Positions 40,585 through 49,061 of a stretch of 64,000 bases of DNA are shown here, piece after piece. A program made the translations under genes and the position numbers. Each line of letters begins with the position of its first letter. Position 1 is the first letter of the stretch. The notes below the pieces were generated by a model. It had not been told where the DNA came from, did not search any database, and saw nothing but the letters and a program-made list of their open reading frames with translations. Source of the stretch: Salinibacillus aidingensis (GTDB lineage Bacteria > Bacillota > Bacilli > Bacillales > Alkalibacillaceae); contig NZ_BAAADO010000002.1 of NCBI RefSeq assembly GCF_039522525.1, positions 248,001 to 312,000 on the forward strand, written 5' to 3'.

Positions 40585-42159
40585 CTATTCTTCTTTCTTT
40601 TCTTTCACCTGCTCTTCTTCTGCCTGCTTTAATAGCTCCAAATAATCATCCTGCAAAATGTTTTGATTATAGAAACGGGAATTTACCGCCAGCTGATCGT
40701 TCACATGCTTTCTTCCATATTGCTCAAACAATGTCTGTTTGTCTGAAAATAAATTCGTTCCAAGTCCCAGCCTGTCTCCTTCAATGTTCACTCCGATACT
40801 GGCCAGAATCGTCGGATACATATCAAGCAGGGAGAATGTGCGATTTTTTGGTTGAACAGGTTTAGTTGTTGTATTTAAAAAGGCATTATAAATCGTTCGC
40901 TGATACTCTTTATTGAGGTGAGCAGGAAAGAAACCTCCCCCCTGCATACTCAGATGATCTCCAAGAATCACCAGCGTTGTATTTTCATAAAAGTCCTGCC
41001 CTTTTAGCCACGTCACAAATTCCTGCACCTGTTTGGAGGAGTAGGCATAGACATTTTCGTACTGAGTGTCATATTTGTTGCCCGCTCCTTCTTCCAGATA
41101 ACCGTCTGTGAAATGAGTGTTTGCAGTCAAAAACGTGAAGTTAAAGGGCTGTTCTCCCTGGGCTAAGGTACTGATTTCCTCTTTGGCCCATTTAAATAAG
41201 TCCGAATCATCAAAGCCCCACCACACTTTTTCACTTGCCGTCATTTTTCCTTCATGAATAGCCGTATTGACATCAAATACTTTATAGTCGCCATGACTTT
41301 TGTAATAATTTTTGCGGCCACCAAATTTGGCATTCGATCCAAACATGGCGGATAACTGGTACCCTTCTTGTTTTAATATATCCCCTAACGCATATGCGCC
41401 TGGCATGAAGTCATCGGAGTAACGATACCGGTTTTGACCTACCGGAATTTTTAAGGGAAGTCCAGAAGTTGTTGAAAAAAGGGAGGCTACCGTCCAATCG
41501 GTCCCTTGAGTCGGTAAAGGGCCACCTATTTTACCTGTATTTGAAAAATTGATATTTTCCCTTGCGATTTGCTCAAGCTCAGGGATGACTGTATATGGCC
41601 AGCCTCCCCCACTCTCCCGGTCAATGAAGGAGTTTTCCATGGACTCCAGGTACAAAATAATAAGGCTCCGTTTTTCTTCCGGGAATGTGATAGATACATC
41701 CGTGCCACTTACATAATGATCCTCGATGAAGGTGGATTCAGCATTTAACTGATCTAGGTATTCATCCACTCCAAGCATCTTATAGCATGCAAACAATGCT
41801 ATAGCCAGCGTAAATAATGCATAAATAAGTCTTAGTCTTCTTAAAGGGAAAATGTGAATATTAAGCTTTTTCTTTCGGATGCTGATTTCTATACGATTCT
41901 CCCGTTTTTTGAACTTGATCAATGGCAGAATCAGGAACAATAATATGATTAGAAATGGGATGATACCCTGTTGAATGCCGGTAATAAACACATCATTGGA
42001 CGTACCCTCTAATCCACTTGTGAGGTAAAAAAGCATTTCATCAATGCCCTGTTCCGGAAAGCTCTGCCTGATATATATCGCTGTTGCCAGTACCAATGCA
42101 GTAGTCGCTAATAAAATATAGGTTAATACGGTTATGATGGCTTTAATGATTCTTTTCAT
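40585..42159 (-). CDS. LtaS/OpgB-like phosphoglycerol transferase
   Basis: A 524-residue sulfatase-fold membrane enzyme. Three or so N-terminal helices (IITVLTYILLATTALVLATA; GIIPFLIILLFLILPLI; LIYALFTLAIALFACYKML) precede an extracellular domain from about 165. Metal and catalytic residues fit the family: the Glu in LIILYLESMENSF, the threonine nucleophile region GGPLPTQGTDWTVASLFSTT, and LGDHLSMQGGGF. It is shorter than Bacillus LtaS, and the GGPLPTQGTDWT block resembles OpgB more, so it may attach phosphoglycerol to another polymer. Expected product is a phosphoglycerol-modified glycan or lipoteichoic acid. The ATG at 42159 overlaps the upstream small gene; its ribosome site is weak, consistent with coupling. 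Confidence 0.83.
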   Translation of the reverse strand: MKRIIKAIITVLTYILLATTALVLATAIYIRQSFPEQGIDEMLFYLTSGLEGTSNDVFITGIQQGIIPFLIILLFLILPLIKFKKRENRIEISIRKKKLNIHIFPLRRLRLIYALFTLAIALFACYKMLGVDEYLDQLNAESTFIEDHYVSGTDVSITFPEEKRSLIILYLESMENSFIDRESGGGWPYTVIPELEQIARENINFSNTGKIGGPLPTQGTDWTVASLFSTTSGLPLKIPVGQNRYRYSDDFMPGAYALGDILKQEGYQLSAMFGSNAKFGGRKNYYKSHGDYKVFDVNTAIHEGKMTASEKVWWGFDDSDLFKWAKEEISTLAQGEQPFNFTFLTANTHFTDGYLEEGAGNKYDTQYENVYAYSSKQVQEFVTWLKGQDFYENTTLVILGDHLSMQGGGFFPAHLNKEYQRTIYNAFLNTTTKPVQPKNRTFSLLDMYPTILASIGVNIEGDRLGLGTNLFSDKQTLFEQYGRKHVNDQLAVNSRFYNQNILQDDYLELLKQAEEEQVKEKKEE

Positions 42160-42466
42160 CGGCAACTTTCACTTTCACATTCATTTTGATATTTAATTCA
42201 ACAATTCGATACAATACGGCAATGACTACTGCAATAAACATCGCCAGGATACTGTACTTCATCGTAAATGAAATGCTGAACAACAGGGAATTTCTTTCAA
42301 ATATAAAAATTAAAATTCCATAGCAAATGGCATTGGTGATTACCATAAATAAGGCCAGGTTACTGAAGAATTCAAACCATGTCAGATCACGCTTCTTCAA
42401 TTTTGAATAAATCAATAGCCCTATGATTGAAGGCATAATTAATGCCATTACTTCATTAAACGTCAC
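42143..42466 (-). CDS. Small three-helix membrane protein, family unknown
   Basis: A 107-residue protein with about three membrane segments (MALIMPSIIGLLIY; LALFMVITNAICYGILIFIF; SILAMFIAVVIAVLYRIVEL) and a basic tail ending NVKVKVADEKNH. Its stop overlaps the LtaS-like gene by about 17 bases, so translation is coupled and the protein probably works with that enzyme. I do not recognise the family. GGTGTG precedes the ATG. Confidence 0.7.
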   Translation of the reverse strand: MTFNEVMALIMPSIIGLLIYSKLKKRDLTWFEFFSNLALFMVITNAICYGILIFIFERNSLLFSISFTMKYSILAMFIAVVIAVLYRIVELNIKMNVKVKVADEKNH

Positions 42467-42631
42467 ACACCTTCACCCCACAACGTTATTTGACAATCTT
42501 CACAAAAGATTTACATAAGCTTAACAAACTATCCTTATTATTACATAAATTCCAGGAAACTCAAAACGGAATTTTGTGGGGGGGAGCGGGGGTGGTCGGG
42601 GGTGGTGCTTTCCGTGGGTGGTGCCTCCCGG

Positions 42632-43160
42632 GGTGGTGCCTGTCACGCCCCGAATTTTGTCGAATTTTCTGCGAGCGGTCACGGATTGAGCCTGTCATTT
42701 TATAATTATGCCGATTTCCCCGGAATTGAGCGTCCGAGAGCGTTATCTGTCTTTTTCTGAAAATAATTAATCCTATTTTGAAAATAATTCGTCCAGTTTT
42801 ATAATTAATTAAACTTGATTTTATATAATTAAGCCAAAAATTTTATAATTAATCCGTTTTTCTATTAATTAAACCCCAGGATAGAGAATTGAGCGGTTTT
42901 GTACGGAATCGGTCCGTTTCCAAAAGTATTAAGCCCGACAATATCGAACCCAACAAAAAATACCGCTTCCAACACCTTTTACCAGTGTTGAAAGCGGTAC
43001 CCCATTACATTTCAATGATTTTTTGTTTATTACATCCGGTTTTGTGCTGTGTATGTAACTTATAAGTTCAGTAGACTCCATAGGGCGTCTGCAACAGATG
43101 TAATTTTCCATTCCAACCGATCGCTTCAAAGGTCTGTTTATCTAATCTTTGAAGCACACT
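42632..43160. repeat. Third GTGCC repeat plus second full ATTAAGC array
   Basis: No gene from 42467 to 43337. GGTGGTGCCTGTCACGCCCC and GAATTTTGTCGAAT (42632-42665) are followed at 42671-42960 by the same ordered units as at 35396-35660, including GAATTGAGCGTCCG, TTATCTGTC, AATTAATCCT, AATTAAACTTG, AATTAAGCC, AATTAATCCG and TTTTGTACGGAATCGGTCCG, then a hairpin with GCTTCCAACAC and GTGTTGAAAGC (42965-42995). A further hairpin pairs GCTTCAAAG with CTTTGAAGC near 43124-43158. Confidence 0.75.
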
Positions 43161-43337
43161 AGACTTTCTAGTATTCCCCAATCCAAATATTTCTATATCC
43201 ACCCATTATATTACAACATCCGATACAAAATTTCAACTAGTTTAATAATTTAATAACTTTTTGTAAGTAACTGGCGAAAGCGTATGCTCCCCCTGCTATT
43301 TTGATTGTAAGCAGAGAATACATAGCGTAAATTTCCT

Positions 43338-44081
43338 TTAGTTCGTTATATATTCACTAATTTTATCAGGCAGAATTTCTGTATCCCTCGGGTGCCAGTA
43401 CCAAGTTTCGTGGTCATAATTAATTGAATAGGTATTTACAAGCGGCTGGTCTATATAGAGAACCATTTGATGGCGGTCGACTGGTCCCTCTGAATGGTTC
43501 GGTGCAAAATCGGTTCTTCTTTCGCCCTTATCCAGCAGGCTGATTAGTGTCTGAATGTCCTTTTGACTGGTAAGCTGGTTCAAAAGTTCAGGCTCCCCTG
43601 GAGATTTCTCCTGATAAAATTCCACTTTGCTAATTTTGCCTTTATCCACATCCTTAAAACTCCGGGAAATGTCAGTCTCAGATTTATCCGCCTGATACAG
43701 CTGGTAGCCATTTACCTCGTTCGAATCTTTAATGGCAGCAAAGTCAGGCAGATTTTTTACTGCAAATATTTCTGTCCCCTTATCCTGGAACGCAGCATCC
43801 CCGTTTTTGACCTGATACTGGGGATTCGACACATTATCCGCTACTTTAAACTCCACTTCACCGATTTTTTCCCCAATCATGGATGGATCTGCGATGACGC
43901 TGGAATGCAGGCCGGTGTACTGGGTGTCGTTTATTTTAATAAAATCTACCCAGTCGATAACGACGTGTTCGTTTGTGCCACCTGCACCGTTACCTGCTTC
44001 TCCTCCTATTCCGGTTCCGCAGGCCGTTAAGCTGAAGACCGCTGATACCAGGATGAACAGAATCATTAATCTTTTGTTCAC
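43338..44081 (-). CDS. Secreted lipoprotein of unknown function
   Basis: A 247-residue predicted lipoprotein: MNKRLMILFILVSAVFSLTA is followed by CGTGIGGEAGNGAGGT, a clear lipobox (LTAC, Cys21) with a glycine-rich tether. The rest looks like a small beta-rich domain with pairs such as VIDWVDFIKINDTQYTGLHS and a C-terminal QMVLYIDQPLVNTYSINYD. I cannot assign a family. It is a single gene on the outer membrane surface, between the LtaS-like operon and tagO, both leftward. The ribosome site is GGGGGC. Confidence 0.75.
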   Translation of the reverse strand: MNKRLMILFILVSAVFSLTACGTGIGGEAGNGAGGTNEHVVIDWVDFIKINDTQYTGLHSSVIADPSMIGEKIGEVEFKVADNVSNPQYQVKNGDAAFQDKGTEIFAVKNLPDFAAIKDSNEVNGYQLYQADKSETDISRSFKDVDKGKISKVEFYQEKSPGEPELLNQLTSQKDIQTLISLLDKGERRTDFAPNHSEGPVDRHQMVLYIDQPLVNTYSINYDHETWYWHPRDTEILPDKISEYITN

Positions 44082-44399
44082 TTGTGTTGCCCCCTTTATT
44101 ATACAGTCGTTCGTTTCAGCACAAACGTTTCAGCCTTTTTCATTTTGGAATCGATCGCCGCTTAATACATCCGTAAACTTTAAAGTCTTTAAATACGATT
44201 ATTGATAATAATAGAAGATTTCTTTCTCGATTAAGATATTCGATTCGTCATAAGGGTGGAAATTTTCGCAGCAGATTCTGTGAGATGATATCTAGGAGAT
44301 TGTCTTAGAGCTGTAAACATCAGTGACTGAAAGAAGTATGAGTTCAAAGACTCCCAATCACGTCGCCCAACCTCAGAAAGTGCAGATCATCAACAAAAA
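44082..44399. other. Intergenic region upstream of the lipoprotein gene
   Basis: No gene seen. It should carry the lipoprotein promoter; no convincing -35/-10 pair stands out. Confidence 0.35.
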
Positions 44400-44425
44400 A
44401 GAGCCAACCTAATGGTCAGCTCTCT
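44395..44425 (-). terminator. Terminator of the tagO-like gene
   Basis: AGAGCCAACC (44400-44409) pairs with GGTCAGCTCT (44414-44423) with mismatches in the middle, followed on the leftward transcript by UUUUUUG. Confidence 0.75.
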
Positions 44426-44436
44426 ATCCAAATAAT

Positions 44437-45492
44437 CTATTGATCTACTCGCTTTTTACCGGCTACGAAATTCAACACCGGCCGGTAATTCTGACTCACC
44501 ATCCCGGTAATTTCAACCGTAAGCTCAATCAGAACAGCTAATGCTAACAATATCATCATCGAGCCCCACATTGTACTGCGGGTGAAGATAATCGCGGCGA
44601 TACTAAAGATCCCACTCAGGCCATAGATCATTAGGACTGCCTTCCTGTGACTGTACCCCAAGCGGATGAGGCAGTGATGCAGGTGGGACTTATCTGGCGC
44701 ACTCAATGGCTTACCCTGTACCATACGGCGGATGATGGCAAAGGTTGTATCGACCAGTGGCACACCTAAAATGATGATCGGCACAATAATGGAGAAAAAG
44801 GTTAAATTTTTAAATAATCCCATAATCGATAGAATACCAATCATGTAACCCAGAAAGTACGAACCCGTATCCCCAAGGAAAATTTTTGCCGGATGGAAAT
44901 TGTAGAACAGGAATCCAAGCGTACTTCCCAATAATAATAATCCAAGTGCTGCAACAAAAATACTTCCCATGGATAGCGCCATGCCGGAAATCGTAATCAG
45001 GGCAATGGCTGAGACGCCTGATGCCAGGCCATCCAGTCCGTCAATCAGGTTAATCGCATTCGTGATGGCGACAATCCAAATGATCGAAATCGGAATGCCC
45101 CAAAAGCCAAATTCAATTTTTGGACCAAATGGAACGGTAATAAAGTCAATTTGAATGCCGCTGAATACAACAGTAAACGCAGCCAGCAGATGACCGGCGA
45201 ACTTAATTCCTGCTGAGAGTTGAAAGAGGTCATCCAATACTCCAATGGTAACGATGATGGTTGCCCCGATCATCACCGGCCATATATGAACGCCTTCTGG
45301 AGAAAGGATGAGGACTCCCAATAGGAAACTAGCATATATCGCCAATCCTCCCATACGAGGCATCACTTTTTTATGAACTTTTCTTTCATTTGGCTGGTCA
45401 ACAGCATTTAGTTTTATCGCTAATTTTTTTACAAGGGGTGTTAATACAATCGAAATAGCCAGACATATTAAAACGGCAGCGATATATAGCAT
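44437..45492 (-). CDS. tagO: Undecaprenyl-phosphate GlcNAc-1-phosphate transferase (TagO/WecA-type)
   Basis: A 351-residue, about 11-helix member of the MraY/WecA family that starts synthesis of a wall polymer by moving GlcNAc-1-phosphate to undecaprenyl phosphate. NERKVHKKVMPRMGGLAIYA (about 39-58), TIGVLDDLFQLSAGIKFAGH (the DDxxD-type acid motif), NAINLIDGLDGLASGVSAIA and FFNFHPA-like FLFYNFHPAKIFLGDTGSYF with PDKSHLHHCLIRLGYSHRKA are the family signatures. GGAGGATCC precedes the ATG. It probably primes wall teichoic acid or the secondary wall polymer to which SLH proteins attach. Confidence 0.92.
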   Translation of the reverse strand: MLYIAAVLICLAISIVLTPLVKKLAIKLNAVDQPNERKVHKKVMPRMGGLAIYASFLLGVLILSPEGVHIWPVMIGATIIVTIGVLDDLFQLSAGIKFAGHLLAAFTVVFSGIQIDFITVPFGPKIEFGFWGIPISIIWIVAITNAINLIDGLDGLASGVSAIALITISGMALSMGSIFVAALGLLLLGSTLGFLFYNFHPAKIFLGDTGSYFLGYMIGILSIMGLFKNLTFFSIIVPIIILGVPLVDTTFAIIRRMVQGKPLSAPDKSHLHHCLIRLGYSHRKAVLMIYGLSGIFSIAAIIFTRSTMWGSMMILLALAVLIELTVEITGMVSQNYRPVLNFVAGKKRVDQ

Positions 45493-46081
45493 TGGGATCC
45501 TCCTTTGCGATGTCTAAGGCGTGTATTTTGTTCAATGTCCACATTCACTCATAAAGTCTACGAAACTGGCATAATGTTTATGCCGGTTGCTGATTAAAGA
45601 TTTTTCATTTTCTTTCCATACAGATACTTACTTCTTCGCGCACAATGAAAACTCTCGTAAATTTAGACGTTATGAAAATCAAAATGGTTTCAATTTATTT
45701 TAAGTTTTTCTTTCAAATTCATCTTTTAAACTCACAGTCTATTTGTCCTTTAATAAAGATACTATATATTTAATGGAAATACAATACATTTATCCGTTTG
45801 CAATATAATTGTAGAATTTATGTAAAATTGATTTAGGAATGAAACCAAGAGCAATGATAAACTTGAGAATATTTTCTTAAGACTTCCCTCATACGGTTAA
45901 TCCGGCTTTAATAATGTATGGCCAATGACCATTTAAAGCGTCTTTTACCACACCATATCTAATGAACACACTATATAGACTCTTCAGACACGGTATGCGC
46001 TTCTTACCAGACATTCTTACCACATTATAACAAAAGAATGCAGCTTACGAATTCTATGGTAAATCACACAAGAAGGTTTAC
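45493..46081. other. Intergenic region upstream of tagO
   Basis: About 590 bases without a gene or an obvious repeat. It is AT-rich near 45690-45850. It presumably contains the tagO promoter, which I cannot resolve. Confidence 0.4.
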
Positions 46082-46116
46082 AAAAGCCCCCCACAACTCA
46101 TTTGTGAAAGGCTCAG
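46082..46116 (-). terminator. Terminator overlapping the end of the MurJ-like gene
   Basis: AAAAGCCCCCCACAACTC and TTTGTGAAAGGCTC form an imperfect stem (AGCC...GGCT, CACAA...TTGTG); on the leftward strand a UUUUG tail follows. It overlaps the last codons of the MurJ-like gene. Confidence 0.5.
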
Positions 46117-47573
46117 CTTCTAAATCGATAAAATCCTGCTATAATAAAAATCAGCGTAACACCACCACCTGCCAGCAATGAAAAAACAGGTGCCGAAATA
46201 GGAATCCATCCACTTAATATGATAAAAAATGTTGAGATACACAGAAATGGAAGCAATTTGCCCATCTCGCGCCAACTACTGACCACTAACCCAAGTTTTC
46301 TTTTCGCTAAAATCACTAATAAGAGCAGATTAACCATGGTAGCAATAACCGTCCCAATGGCAATCGCCTTGGCTTCATATTGATCGATAAGCAGCCAGAT
46401 AACCAGAATGTTGACTCCGAATACGGAAATTACATTAAGCAGAATCGGAATCCAGGAATTTTCCATTGCATAAAAGAATCTGGTCACATACGTGTTCAGG
46501 GCCAGACTTAATACTGATAATGAAAAAATCTGCAATAACGGGTAGGTCCGTTCCGTGGAATTCATGCTAAAATTCCCGTACTGAAATATAAATCGGATGA
46601 TGTCCTCTGCGTACATAAAAATAAAAATAGAGGCTGGAATCAACAGTATAAAGAGCATGCGAAAGCCTTTCTGATAGGCCCGCTTAACTTTATCAAAATC
46701 GTTTTCTCCAACTGCTTTGGATAACATTGGATAGACGATGGTTGTCACACTTGTCATTAGCACAGCCTGAGGGAATTGAGTCATTTTTGAGGCGTAATTC
46801 ATTGCTGAGATGACGCCTTCTTCTAAATGAGAAGCAAACATACGCTGTATCAGGAAATAAAACTGAATAGTCGCTCCTCCAAACATAATCGGAAGGGCAA
46901 GCTTTACGAATCTTTTCATTTCCGGGAGCGCGTATAGTCGAAACTTTATCGGAGCCAGCTTTTTTTGAAGTACAAAATAAAGCAAGAATGAAAACATAAG
47001 AATTGAACCTATTAAGGCTCCTAATCCATAAGCGTACTCCCCCATAATGAAAGTTAACCCTGCTCCCAGGATTAAAAAGACTGCATTAAATATGAGAGCA
47101 CCAAATGTACTGATCCGATAATGATCATTCACATTATGTATACCGCTTAAAATCATCGCCATCGTTAAGAAAAAAGTAGCCGGAGCCATCCACCTGAAAA
47201 GTTCACTTGTCAGACGAACGGCCTCACCTGACATTCCAGAAAAAAATACATTCATCCAAAATTCCGGAAAAAGGAAAAATACAAGGGTAGCGCTCCCCAT
47301 TAATAAAGCCAGTCCGGAAAAAATCGTTTGAACAAATGTATCTTTTCGTTCTTTCTCAAGTTTTGTATAAACAGAAATAAAGGCGGTTGTGATCGCTCCG
47401 CCTACAACAATATATAAAAAGTTTGGAATGGTAAAGGCGGAGATAATACTGTCCGCGTGTGAGGTGGTTCCATATTGATAGCCAATGACGACTTCCCGTG
47501 CAAACCCCAGAAGCCGTGAGATGATATTAATCACCGCAACAGCCCCTAATATTTTCAGAAAACGCGAATGCAA
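46113..47573 (-). CDS. murJ: MurJ/MviN-like lipid-linked glycan flippase
   Basis: A 486-residue membrane protein with about 14 helices, MviN/MurJ family. The N-terminus LKILGAVAVINIISRLLGFA followed by REVVIGYQYGTTSHADSIIS (arginine and DxxxxAF-type motif) and FLYIVVGGAITTAFISVYTK are classic. Family members flip lipid II; this one is next to csaB and secA2, as a MurJ-like gene is in other S-layer loci, so it may serve the secondary wall polymer instead. It starts with TTG at 47573, eight bases after GAGG. Its stop is at 46113, next to a terminator. Confidence 0.85.
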   Translation of the reverse strand: MHSRFLKILGAVAVINIISRLLGFAREVVIGYQYGTTSHADSIISAFTIPNFLYIVVGGAITTAFISVYTKLEKERKDTFVQTIFSGLALLMGSATLVFFLFPEFWMNVFFSGMSGEAVRLTSELFRWMAPATFFLTMAMILSGIHNVNDHYRISTFGALIFNAVFLILGAGLTFIMGEYAYGLGALIGSILMFSFLLYFVLQKKLAPIKFRLYALPEMKRFVKLALPIMFGGATIQFYFLIQRMFASHLEEGVISAMNYASKMTQFPQAVLMTSVTTIVYPMLSKAVGENDFDKVKRAYQKGFRMLFILLIPASIFIFMYAEDIIRFIFQYGNFSMNSTERTYPLLQIFSLSVLSLALNTYVTRFFYAMENSWIPILLNVISVFGVNILVIWLLIDQYEAKAIAIGTVIATMVNLLLLVILAKRKLGLVVSSWREMGKLLPFLCISTFFIILSGWIPISAPVFSLLAGGGVTLIFIIAGFYRFRS

Positions 47574-47618
47574 TGTACTCGCCTCTTTTCTGGGTGACTA
47601 ATGGTGTTTCCTATCCTT

Positions 47619-48812
47619 TTAATCATTCTCCCTGGCATAAGTCAAATCCTGTTCATTCTGGTGGAACTGCTGTTTTACCAGCTCCATACCTTGGTAAGCC
47701 ATCCCTTTCATATGTTCTGATATTTGTTCAAAACGTTTTTGGGTTTCCTCCCAATTCTGAGCCATATGATGATAAGATTCATAGAAGAAAGACGGTTGTT
47801 GATTCAGATCTCCAATCTCAATGGTGTATTCGGTACAATCCATCATTTCCATAAGGTCGTACACTTTATGATGATAGGATACTGAAATAACCGGCGTATT
47901 AGATACTAAAGCAAGTATAAGTGAATGGAGTCTTGTCCCAATCACAACATCCTGCTGACTGGCAAATTCTACAATTTCACCATGAGTCATGGCCTGATCA
48001 CATGTAGAAGTTCTGTCTGAATACTTCATTTTCTTCTGTATATCCTTTGTCACCATCATGTCCTGAGGATATTTAGTTGAAAAGAAATTTATAACAGCAT
48101 TTGGATACCTGCTCAGCATCATATCCAGGTTTGCAGCCATCCCTTCCACATAATCCACGTACATATTCGTATTTTCCTCTGGCCAGTAAGTGCTGTTATA
48201 AAAGGGAACAGCTGTTACTCCAAATCGGATTTTATCCCCTTTCACAGAAGGTTTCTCTATATTCTCAGGGATCGGAACCTGAAAGGCCGGATCGCCAATG
48301 ACATATACAGGGGATTTAACACCAATGGAGATAAGCAGTTCCTTCGACTTCGGGTCACGAACTGTAACAAGATCTGAAAGGTGTGCCAGTGATTTTAATA
48401 ATTTCTTTCCCGTGCGTGTAATAATCGGACCAGCGCCAACTCCATATAATACAACGGGAGTCTTTGCTAACTTCGCTATCCATCCATACATCCCATATAA
48501 AAATGGTTCTCGTCCATATAAATCCATAAAAATACCGCCGCCGCCAACCAAAAGCAAATCGATTTTTCGAATGGTTTTCCAATTGCGAACCAGCGTATGA
48601 AAAAGTGTAGTAAACCCATTTGTCTTTTTGAAATAAAGCTTTGTTGATTGAACGCCATACTTCCTGCTTGTATATTCAGGCTGATTGGAAAATACAATAA
48701 TATTCTTCCGTTCAATATTATGGGTCTTCTCTAATAAAACGAGAATTCCTTCTAAGATGGATTCGTCACCTTGATTGTTATTACCATAATTCCCCACAAT
48801 ACCAATTACCAT
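47619..48812 (-). CDS. csaB: Polysaccharide pyruvyl transferase CsaB
   Basis: A 397-residue enzyme that adds a pyruvate ketal to a ManNAc residue of the secondary wall polymer, creating the ligand for SLH domains. VIGIVGNYGNNNQGDESILE (2-21) opens the GT-B-like fold; LLLVGGGGIFMDLYGREPFL and VVLYGVGAGPIITRTGKKLL are characteristic, and QDVVIGTRLHSLILALVSNT-VISVSYHHKV (about 302-331) is the nucleotide/PEP-side motif with Arg and His. It is followed leftward by the MurJ-like gene and faces secA2. Five SLH proteins in the next 14 kb provide the clients. Confidence 0.92.
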   Translation of the reverse strand: MVIGIVGNYGNNNQGDESILEGILVLLEKTHNIERKNIIVFSNQPEYTSRKYGVQSTKLYFKKTNGFTTLFHTLVRNWKTIRKIDLLLVGGGGIFMDLYGREPFLYGMYGWIAKLAKTPVVLYGVGAGPIITRTGKKLLKSLAHLSDLVTVRDPKSKELLISIGVKSPVYVIGDPAFQVPIPENIEKPSVKGDKIRFGVTAVPFYNSTYWPEENTNMYVDYVEGMAANLDMMLSRYPNAVINFFSTKYPQDMMVTKDIQKKMKYSDRTSTCDQAMTHGEIVEFASQQDVVIGTRLHSLILALVSNTPVISVSYHHKVYDLMEMMDCTEYTIEIGDLNQQPSFFYESYHHMAQNWEETQKRFEQISEHMKGMAYQGMELVKQQFHQNEQDLTYAREND

Positions 48813-49061
48813 GTTATTTTCAATCCTTTTCAGGGCTTATCTCCCCTATACTCAATGAAATTCATTTATATCATGAATGCCGACCGTTTACAACCGATAA
48901 CCGACCATCAGATAATACATTTTCATTCTATCATTTTAACATGAAGCCCTTGCATAATAAACAACAATATTAGACAGTTTCCCACATTTTCCTTATGATT
49001 GGCTATTTCATTCATGTTATAATATTTTTTAGCATAATCCATAATTAAGGAGATTAAACGT
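48813..49061. other. Divergent promoter region csaB / secA2
   Basis: A 249-base AT-rich gap between divergent genes. It carries the extended -10 for secA2 described next; the csaB promoter is not resolved. Confidence 0.45.
49016..49024 (+). promoter_or_regulatory. Extended -10 promoter of secA2
   Basis: TGTTATAAT gives a perfect extended -10 (TG-n-TATAAT) 38 bases before the secA2 start. No good -35 is present, as is usual for extended -10 promoters. Confidence 0.55.

Noticed and set aside
30280..42990. CRISPR array
   Set aside because: The ATTAAGC-type units are degenerate, differ in length and order, and have no regular identical repeats or unique spacers; no cas genes are present.
42929..43129. 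Leftward frame of 66 codons
   Set aside because: It lies over the terminal hairpin of the repeat array and lacks a ribosome site.
43563..44205. Rightward frames of 155 and 108 codons
   Set aside because: They are shadows opposite the lipoprotein gene, which has a clear lipobox and ribosome site.
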